A DNA stretch of 64,000 nt from Trebouxia sp. TZW2008 (lineage: Eukaryota; Chlorophyta; Trebouxiophyceae; Trebouxiales; Trebouxiaceae). The notes below the pieces were generated by a model that made no database searches, was not told the DNA's origin, and saw only the letters and a list, made by a program, of their open reading frames with translations. The translations under genes and the position numbers were made by a program. Below, piece after piece: positions 1-9,400 of the stretch (the first letter of the stretch is position 1; each line of letters opens with the position of its first letter). The stretch is taken from positions 38,339 through 102,338 of the forward strand of contig BDIU01000094.1 of NCBI GenBank assembly GCA_002118135.1. The letters run 5' to 3'.

Positions 1-542
1 ACATGCTGATTTGCATTTGCCCGTGTGAGCTCCATCTTTTGATCGAGCAGTAAGCTGTTCTCGTTCATGACAGCTTTGGGTAATATATAGTTATGCATGG
101 CTGACTACGGACCATTTGCTACTTCTCAGCTTCCCTAGTGTGGTCATCATTGTGTGAGCAGAGATGTCTGTCACTGTGTGTGTTACTGTGTGAGATTGCT
201 GTAAAACGAAATGCCAGGTCTGAACTATGTGAGGACAGCTGCGCCTTTGTGTATTGCCCTACCTGTCTAGTGCGAACAGCCGCATTTGTCTTCAGACGGT
301 AGTTCCTGTGGCGGTATTGAGAACTCTTTGGGCGCCTATCCAAGCTATACACGATTGTCCACCGTCCGTAATGATGACTCACCTGTACATCTCCAACACG
401 ACAAAAGCTACTGGCCATTAGAGGTGCTCGGGTTCTGGAAATGTGTCCAAAAAGATCAATGCTGTGCCTGTGGTCAGTCACCTCCCGGAGTTCACGATCT
501 TATATGCATATGTGTGCATATAAAGAGCTCCAACTTCGGGAT
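1..542. other. Downstream flank of URI1, no gene seen
   Basis: This stretch follows the stop codon of the minus-strand URI1 gene. Short open frames occur on both strands, but none has a recognisable motif, splice continuity or repeat relation to the genes nearby. It presumably holds the URI1 3' untranslated region and intergenic DNA. Confidence 0.5.
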
Positions 543-3239
543 TCAGCCGGCAGATCTGGCCATCTTAAACTTTGAAACCCGTTTTGGTGTATTGCTTTGA
601 ACAGTTTGCAGTGAAGGCTTGTCTTTGTCAGACATTTGATTACTACTTTCAGTAGCTTTGCTGGTAGACGAAGCTGGAGCTGCTTTTTGCATTTCATACT
701 GCTTGTCCAGACCTGGTTTCTCAACTATTTTGCCCGTGAATGCTGTTTGGCCTACAGCTTTTGTCAAGTCTGCCTTGTTTTGGCTGGTGGGATTGGCTTC
801 TGATATCTCTTTCTTCACACCTGTTGATGCAGGGGCGGGTTGGGGTCGTGAGGCACCAGCAAAGAAGCCACGCTTCAGCCCACTTGCTGCCTTACGCTGC
901 CTAACATTCTGTGCTGGTGCTGATGTTGATGCTGGTTCTGCTCTAGGGTTTGTTGCAGATGGGTGAAGCTGTTTTTCTGTTGGCTGTGCATCAGTGTCTG
1001 CAGGGCAAAATTATTTTTGTATATTCCATTGTGGGCTTGAGTCGTTTGCGCAGAGGCTTCATTTGCAACGTTTGCAAATGAGGTGTTGTTGTAACTGTTT
1101 GCGGTGTTGTACATGCTGCACCTGCTTGGGATGTTGCAGTCTGTCATTGCAATTGTGCATAACGCACTGCATGCATATCAAGCAGCTGGACAGACATGTC
1201 AAACAAGCTGTGCATTTGCTGTTAACCACATGCATGTAGAGCAGCTCATCCTGACAACATGCTAATGCTGAAGTGCAGTGCATGTTGTCAGTGCACCACT
1301 GCAGCATGCTGCAAGCATGCCATCAAGCAAACAACCACATGTGTTTGCGAGCAAACAGAAATGTACTGATTTCAGGCTAGCACAAGACCGACATGGCTGA
1401 AGACAGTTGATTGCTCCAGTCCCTAGCTGGGCCTGCCGAGCCTGTGTAGCATGCGTGCTGAATGAAATCAAGACAAATCAGAAATGTATAGTGTCTTTCA
1501 AATTGTAAGCAGGGAAGCTCCAATTGCGGCCTACCACTATTGACAGAGGCTTCCAGTATGGCACCTTATGGCGAAGACTTTTGTTCTTGCTTGTGTCTCA
1601 AACAGAAATGTACTGTATCTTCCAAAAGCAAGTGAGTAAACTGACCTGCAGCGCCAAGAGCCTCATCTGCAGCTTCCTGTTTAGCCAGATCATCAAAGCG
1701 AGCCATCATACGCTCAAAGTCGCCATCATCTGTGGCGCATGCCTGCGTGGCAGCATTTGATGCACTGTTGCCGTCAGCAGAAATTGGCATTGTATCTAGA
1801 CTAATCCCTGACTGCTGACATAGCTGTCCATGGTGCATGTAGTCAGGTAGAAGCTGGGCAGAAGCATTGCACTGCACAACGGCATCTTGACATCAATGCA
1901 CTTACAATAAAAGGATCTGTCCGGCATAAGGACATTGCAATTTGGCACTAAGCACTGCACTCTGACCAGTACAGTACATTCTGATTGCTGTGCGGCTGTT
2001 GCAGTAACGTTTCTGAGACTGCAATGTCTTTCAGCCCCCTGTCATGCAACACTTACCTGAGTGGGTGCTGAGTGAGAATGATGACTTTGCATTGCAGCAC
2101 TGCCTGCTTCAATGCTGCTGCTGCGATCAAGGATGGCCTGTCGTGCAATACTCTCCTGTGTAGGTGCTGAGCCAGAGCGTTGCCTTTGCCTCGCAGCACT
2201 GCTTGCTTCTTCAGTGCTGCTGCTGTTGTCAGGTCGAGTAGCTGCAGTCTTAGCTGCAGGCCCAAAGGATGCTGTTTGCATCTGCTGCTCGGAATGTGGC
2301 TGATGCAAGTTTGAGGACTCCTGCATCTGTTGCTTGCGATGTGACTGATGGAAGTCTGAGGATCTCTGATGTGGCTGGTGCTGGCCCTGTAGGTTGCGCG
2401 GCTGGTGCTGAGGATGTGTCAACTGCTCTTGAGGGGCTGGTCGCTGCAAGGGACCATGTATGCTTTCATCATATGGTTCCATGATGTCAAGAATCTGGTC
2501 AGGTGCTTCTGCTGGCTGCTGCAAGCTGGCATGTGATGGCTCTGCAATGTCAGCTGGCTGTGATGACGTGCTCTGTTGTGCATGGTGATGACTGTGTTGC
2601 GTCCTCCTCAGCTGATCAAGCTGTGCTTCTGCATCAAAGGCAACAAGTTTGAAACAGCTCGGTCGGTGCTGGTGCATGCCAGGACCTCCAGAGTGGATAC
2701 AACATACCTGATGCAGCAATGATGCAGACTGTGCCTGCTGACAATCAAGCAGGCAAATGACACAGGACACCAAGCAGCATAATTAGCTGACTGACAGAGT
2801 TGGCTGAAAGGCACACCTAGTTTCGATTGCTTCCGCCTCAAAAAGTCTGTCGTCTCTTTTGCCGACTTCTCCACTGTCACACCTCCACCTGGAGAGGACT
2901 GCAACGTCGAAGCCTGCTACGAGAAGCTGGAGACAGTGCAGCTGTGGATTGCAAAACATGCAGGTTGGCAAATTTTGGAGTGTTCTGACCTACGTCGACG
3001 AGACATTCGTTTGTATGTATCAGATTGCCTGGAAAGAACGCCACGGAGCCAACAGGCACCATGACAGGATGTCTAACGCGGTCCGGCAAGGTCGCCAGCA
3101 GCTGTTGCAGCTCAAGATTGCGCTGAAGCTCCTGCTGAAGCGCATCAGGATCAGCGTGCTTGATGCTGTGATCCGCATTCTGCATGGCGACTGTCTGCTT
3201 TAAGCAGAACGTCAGGAGTCTACGCCAGGTGTGGAGCAT
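543..3239 (-). CDS. URI1: URI1-type unconventional prefoldin (RPB5 interactor)
   Basis: Five exons on the minus strand join in frame: 3239-2994, 2898-2817, 2685-2057, 1871-1646 and 997-543, giving about 545 aa, close to animal URI1. The N-terminal alpha-type prefoldin domain shows the family signature VPVGSVAFFPG followed by LIHTNE, then the helix EKSAKETTDFLRRK in exon 2. Exon 3 is a long Gln/His/Ser-rich disordered stretch. Exon 4 carries the acidic helix DFERMMARFDDLAKQEA. The last exon carries two short motifs typical of URI C-termini, AFTGKIVEKP and KRVSKFK. Known family members sit in the R2TP/prefoldin-like complex, bind RNA polymerase subunit RPB5 and help assemble nuclear RNA polymerases. 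The first ATG (3239) is used here; the ATG at 3185 is an equally possible start. It is transcribed divergently from MCCB. Identity is a motif call; exon 2 is the least certain. Confidence 0.88.
1325..1470. repeat. Dispersed repeat family B, copy 1
   Basis: About 145 bp inside a URI1 intron matches 29497-29650. The shared core reads acagttgattgctcc, then a few variable bases, then cctagctgggcctgc and gagcctg. Copy 2 keeps tRNA-like promoter boxes when read on the minus strand; this copy is more decayed. Confidence 0.6.
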
Positions 3240-3437
3240 GCTGTGCGATCCCTGCTCCTGTGCATGCCAGACTCGATTGCCCTCCTTGGCGTTCTTGCTG
3301 TTGGCGCGACAAAACCTTTATGGTTTCTTGCTAATGCTACCAGCTAAGATGCAAAGGCTTTGACAGTCCTGACACTGTATGGCAGTGAAAAGCGACTGTT
3401 GAGGTCAGCGCGCTCGAACATGATCCTCTGATCAAAC
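3240..3437. promoter_or_regulatory. Shared bidirectional promoter of URI1 and MCCB
   Basis: Only 198 bp separate the two divergent ATG codons, so both core promoters and 5' untranslated regions must lie here or inside the first exons. CpG dinucleotides are visibly more common from here to about 3500 than in the introns. No TATA box is obvious. The call rests on gene geometry. Confidence 0.55.
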
Positions 3438-6400
3438 ATGCTGAGTCGACTGCCGCAACGGTGGCGAGTCTTGACAGTTGCCCGTGACAGCGCGCGCGCC
3501 AGCTGCAGCTGCGCTTTTAGCTCTAGCAGTTTAGACAATACAAACAGGCTTGAAGATGGAGGAGCGGCTGCGTTGTCCCCGGCTTTCATCGAGAACAAGC
3601 GCTCGATGGACGGGCTGGTGCAACATCTGCACCATCTGTGTGGCCAAGCGGCGCTGGGTGGAGGTCAGAAAGCCATCCAAAGACACAAATCCAGAAGCAA
3701 GCTTTTGCCGCGGGAAAGGATTGCAGCCTTGCTAGATCCAGGCTCACCCTTTCTGGAGCTGTCACAATTAGCTGGGCACCAACTATATGGTCAGTGCCTT
3801 CACCACTCGCGGTCATTCTCCAACAATTTGTGAAACTGGGACAAAGAGGCAGCTTTTGATTTCGATGCAACAAAGATCATCATTGCGGACACAAGAAGTT
3901 CTGCCCAGCACATGCCCCACTCGATGCAGGGCTTATGCTAGATTAGCAATCTGCATGGTGCATACATGAGACTTCTGCACCAAACAGACCCTATGAGCTT
4001 GTGCACAAATATCCCAAAGGGATACTATCCCAAGAGGGTACCGGAAACTCCCCCTATACCCCTATACCCCTATGGTCGGCAAAGCAATTGACAACTTGCA
4101 TGATCATGATGCAGGTAAAGAAGAGGTGCAGTCACGTGGTGTGGTGACAGGCATTGGTCAAGTCCACAGCAGAACTGTTGCCATAGTGGCAAATGATGCT
4201 CAAGGCATGTGATGAAGTGTGTAGTTTATGATGATAGTGAATACTGTTGTTATGCTGCAGGCAAGGAAGAGGTACCCTCAGGAGATGTGGTGACAGGCAT
4301 TGGTCAAGTCCAATGCAAAACTGTTGCCATAACGGCAGATGACGCCTGATGCATGTGCTGGAATGTATGGTATGTGATGATAATGAATGATGTTGTCATG
4401 ATGCAGGCAAAGAAGAGGTGCCCTCAGGTGGCGTCGTGACAGGCGTAGGTCAAGTCCACGGCAGAACTGTTGCCATAGTGGCAAATGATGCCACAGGTGA
4501 GCAAGCCACAACAGACCGGTTTGGACCCGCTCAATCTTTCCTGTCCACAAATGCCCTAAATGTTCTGAACAAGCTCACGTATTTGGTCTTGATGCTGCAG
4601 TCAAAGGTGGTACGTATTACCCAATCACAGTCAAGGTAGGTAAGCTACCTGCTTCTTTTGCCTTCACAGTCAATGCAGCTATGCAACAAAGCAACAGTGC
4701 ACACCACAGTTGCTTTGCCGCACGCCTCATTGCAAGCTCGCTGCACTACTTGACCCAGCTGGTGCTGTATGTCAAGAGCAACAACAGCTGTGCTGTGCTG
4801 GTCGTTAACATGCCACACTGCACTGATGTCAGATACTCATGCTATGCCTGCTTTCACAGTAAACCTCCTGGGTTCACAATGCTGCTGAGCAACAGCAAGC
4901 GCACAGCATTTGCTCCAAGCCAGATTCGACTGTCTTCTGCACGGCAATGCACCCACTTTGACTGTGAGAATCTGACTGAAACCAGTCAAAGTGATAATGA
5001 CTCAACTTTGCATCTGATCAAGGCAAAGGCCTCCAGCAGCATAAGCTAAGGCTGCTTTGTTCATTGAATATCAGACTAATGGGCTATGCATTCTAGCACA
5101 TATGGTATGTGTACTTAGACCAAGTCCTGTCCAGACTCTTTTTCTGCTTGATCCATGGCTACTCTGCTGTTGCAGAAGCATCTGAGGCTACAGGAGATTG
5201 CTGAACAATGCAAGCTGCCTTGCATATATTTTGTAGACTCTGGAGGAGCCAATCTACCCAGACAGGCTGACGTCTTTCCGGACAGGTGAACGATTTTTGG
5301 AGCCAACTTGACAAAACCAAATCAACAAAGCAAATAATAGTCTTGTCTATAGAATAATGGCTAGCAGGGTCGTGGAGTCTCACTAAGGCATGCGAACTAT
5401 GACAAAGAATGACAAACGATGATGATCATCTGCACCACATATACAGCACTCTGTTGGGGTCCCATACCTGCCTTCTGTTCAGTGCTGTTCTCTTGTTTCA
5501 ATCACTGCTTGAGTGAAGACTGCTGGCGTTGACCGTGCCATGACCCCCAGCTTAATGAGCTGAAACAATGTATGCAGGCATCTGCATGGGCAAGCACCAA
5601 ACCTGCAATATCAATCACACGCTTATGTTGGCAAGTTGACATGAGTGCTGCATTACATACAAAATGAGCATATGCTGAAGATGTTTTGCTCAGGTTACTA
5701 ACGAGCACTCCTGCTGATTTTAGCAGTCACCATCTTACTGATTGTAAACTTACGGATACAGGTTGATTGACAACCCTTATGCTGCCCAAGTACAACACAG
5801 CTCCAGTTACAGTTGTCTAAACCATTCTTCCAACAAAGTCCAACCTGAGGCAGCGACTTTTAAGCAAAAGCTTGTTGAAGATGCACGCTTGTTACAATAC
5901 AGGGATCACTTTGGGCGCATCTTCTACAATCAAGCCCGTATGTCTGCTGCTGGCATTTCCCAGATTGCTGTTGTCATGGGCTCCTGCACTGCTGGCGGAG
6001 CATATGTTCCGGCTATGGCTGATGAAAGCATCATTGTGCGAGGCAATGGCACTATCTTTTTAGGAGGGCCGCCCCTAGTCAAGGTAAGACAGAACTGTGC
6101 AGCAGACTTTTGATGGTTGACTTGCTGATGAGAAGAGTGCAGCAGTTTGCTGTGGTCATGGGGTCATGCACTGCTGGCGGGGTCTACGTTCCGGCTATGG
6201 CTGATAAGAGCATCATTGTGCGGGGCAATGGCACCATCTTTCTGGGGGGCCCGTCACTAGTCAAGGTTTGCAACCTCCACACATAAGGCTCATGATTGCA
6301 TGGACAAACTGCATCAGAGTGTTGTGGTCATGGGCTCCTGCACTGCTGGTGAGGCGTACATCCCAGCTATGGCTGGCGAGAGCATCATTGTGAGAGGCAA

Positions 6401-9400
6401 TGGCACTATCTTTCCAGGGGGATCGCCACTTGTCAAGGTGTGCTGAAGATGTGACAGTCAAACTTGGCACTGACAGCTTGCTTCAGGTTGTCAAACCCAC
6501 CTGCAGTGCAGGCTAACATGCTGCTGTGCTGATGCAAAGTGATTGCATGGTGCTGCTGTGGCTATTGTGAGCATCATTGTGCAACAAGATGACATCATGA
6601 TTCCTTGGAATTTGACTCGGGTCGAGGCATGCCCATCATGCAACAGAGTGAAGAACTTTGTTGCTCAGTATGCAGTGCTGTCGCTGCAGACAGTGCTGCT
6701 GAGTGCTGTTTTGCTCATGTCTGGAAGGCATTTGCATGTCTCCTGATGGTTTACGCTACAACTGCTTCTGACATTGGCTGTGCAACCCCTTTGTTGGTCC
6801 GTCTGACAACAAATGCAATTTTGGTAGCTGCACCGAGTGACTGGTGGTGACTGATGACGCAGGCAGCAACAGGCGAGGATGTAAGTGCTGAGGAGCTGGG
6901 AGGCGCTGAGCTGCATTGCACCACCTCAGGTGAGTCACACTCATCCTGATGAGTAGCCCCGCTTCAGATGACTCATACACTCACCCTGATTATCACCCTC
7001 CTCTGCACTTTAGTCACAAGCACCCTGATGAGTACCTCCTCTGCAATATAGTCACGCCCATCCTGACGAGTACCTGCCGTGCAGCTGAGGTACACTCACC
7101 TTGGCGGCCAGTCCAACTTGAGGTGAGTCTTGCTCACCCTGACAAGTAGCTCCATTTTGAGTGAGTCACAGCCGCTCTGGGTGACTGATGAGTAAGCTCA
7201 CCTGAGGTAAGTCATACTTACCCTGATGAGCATATCTTGACATTCGCCACAGCCGCCCTAAGGACTTTCTCCATCTCAGGTGAGTCTGGCTCACCCCAAT
7301 GACTTGTTGCATTTGAGGTGAGTTACCTTCACTTCTCATGAAACCATTCATTGGGGTGAGTATGACTCGTCAGGGTTGTGCCACTCATGAGAGTCGAGTC
7401 AGACTCACCCTCGTGAGTCATGCATGGCATCTGAGTCAGAGTACTGAGTGCAGATCCAAGCGTGTCTGATGAAAGGAAATATCATTTTTACACATCACGT
7501 GCAATGACGTGTTTGATGTTGCACAACAGTGAATGCACGCACTTGATACACAGGGGAAAACTCTCCTGGTGCTGCTTCTGTGCAGGTGTCACAGATCATC
7601 TAGCTGAGAGCAAGCCTCATGCCATCAGCATTGCCCGTAACATTCTCAGCAACCTCAATATGGCTGCTGCTGGCCACATCTCATCAACCAGCTCAGTGAT
7701 ATGCCATGGCCTGATCACAATTGTACCAGACGCAATGTAAATGGTCAACATAAAATATATACCAACCCTGCTGCTGTTGTACTGCAGGGGTCACAGACCA
7801 CCTGGCTGAAAGTGAGCCTCATGCCATCAGCATTGCCTGCAACATTTTCGGCAACCTCAACATGGCTGCTGCTGGTNNNNNNNNNNNNNNNNNNNNNNNN
7901 NNNNNNNNNNNNNNNNNNNNNNNNNNNNNNNNNNNNNNNNNNNNNNNNNNNNNNNNNNNNNNNNNNNNNNNNNNNNNNNNNNNAGCTGACCAAACACAAT
8001 GCCCTGTTGACAATATGCTTGGCATATGTGGCCAACGCAAATTGTGAATAACCCTGCCGCTGCTGTACTGCAGGTGTCACAGATCATTTGGCTGAAAGCG
8101 AGCCTCATGCCATCAGCATTGCCCGCAACATCCTTGGCAACCTCAACATGGATGCTGCTGGGTATGCGTCATCAAGCAGCAGTCATGAATTGGCTAGAGC
8201 ACCCCATTCTGCCCTTGGCAGGCAGGGCGTTCAGCCGCAAGAGCCCTCTGTAGGCGGCATGAGTCATCTACTGAATGGTGCTTGGGAGGAGCCATTGTTC
8301 CCTGCAGAACAGCTGAGAGGTAAATTTGACGATTATGAGTACGACTTCTTGTTCTGCCCTCGGCAAGCAGGGCTATCTCACACTTCATTGTTGCGGGTTG
8401 TATATCCCATCGTAAGAGCCCTCTGAAGGTATGAGTCATCTGCTGACTGATGCCTGGGAGGAGCCTTTGTTCCATGCTGAACAGCTCAGAGGTAACAGCA
8501 GCAAGTTTGGAATCATTTCCAAGCGCAGGTGCTGGGGTTGTGTGGCTCATGTCCTGTCTGGCCATTAAAGTAACACATTCTTAGACAACAGAACTTGTCT
8601 TTGCAAAGCTGTGACAAGGTGCCTTTCATGTGGAGTCACAACCCCTGTTTGGTGCCCCTTGCAGCAAATAGGTGCTTTAGAGCTTGCATATAAATCTTGC
8701 CCATGTAAATGATGTTGATTGATTGAGTGTTCAATGCCCTTGGTACAGATCACTACAAGTTTATGTCAACTGTGCAGCAAGAAGCTGCAGCACGTAGGCT
8801 TGGCTTGTGAGCAGCAGCAAAGGCAGTAGGGTAGCCCTAAATTAGCTGCAATAGAGAAGTTTAGATCAATTATAGAACTCAGACTCAATCTGGAATTGTT
8901 GTTCACACTGCAGGAGTGGTTCCAGCAGACCCTAGGAAACCTTGGGATGTCAGAGCAGTGCTGGCACGGCTGCTGGATGGCTCTAGATTTGATGAGTTCA
9001 AGAAGCAGTATGGCGCAACCCTAGTGACGGGGTTTGGCAAATTGTACGGCCAGCCTGTTGGGATTGTGGCAAACAATGGAGTGCTGTTTTCAGAATCTGC
9101 TCTCAAAGGTACCTACCCACAATAAGCTTGAAACATCATCTGCTGTCAAAGGTTGGCGCAATTGGCTTGACAAAGAGGCAGAGTATTATTCTCTAGTGCA
9201 ATATGGAGTGCATCGCCATTTGGAGAGGATGACAACAAGGAGCGCACAGGCTCCAGAAGGACCACAGGAGCCTATCTTTTCAACTGTGTCAGTTCAATTG
9301 AGCATCTCTGGTGTGGTACAGTGAGCAATTTCTGATGCAATGTTGTGCCATCTCAATTTGCATCGCAGTGAAATCGTCACTGCCTGCTGCAATGGCCATT

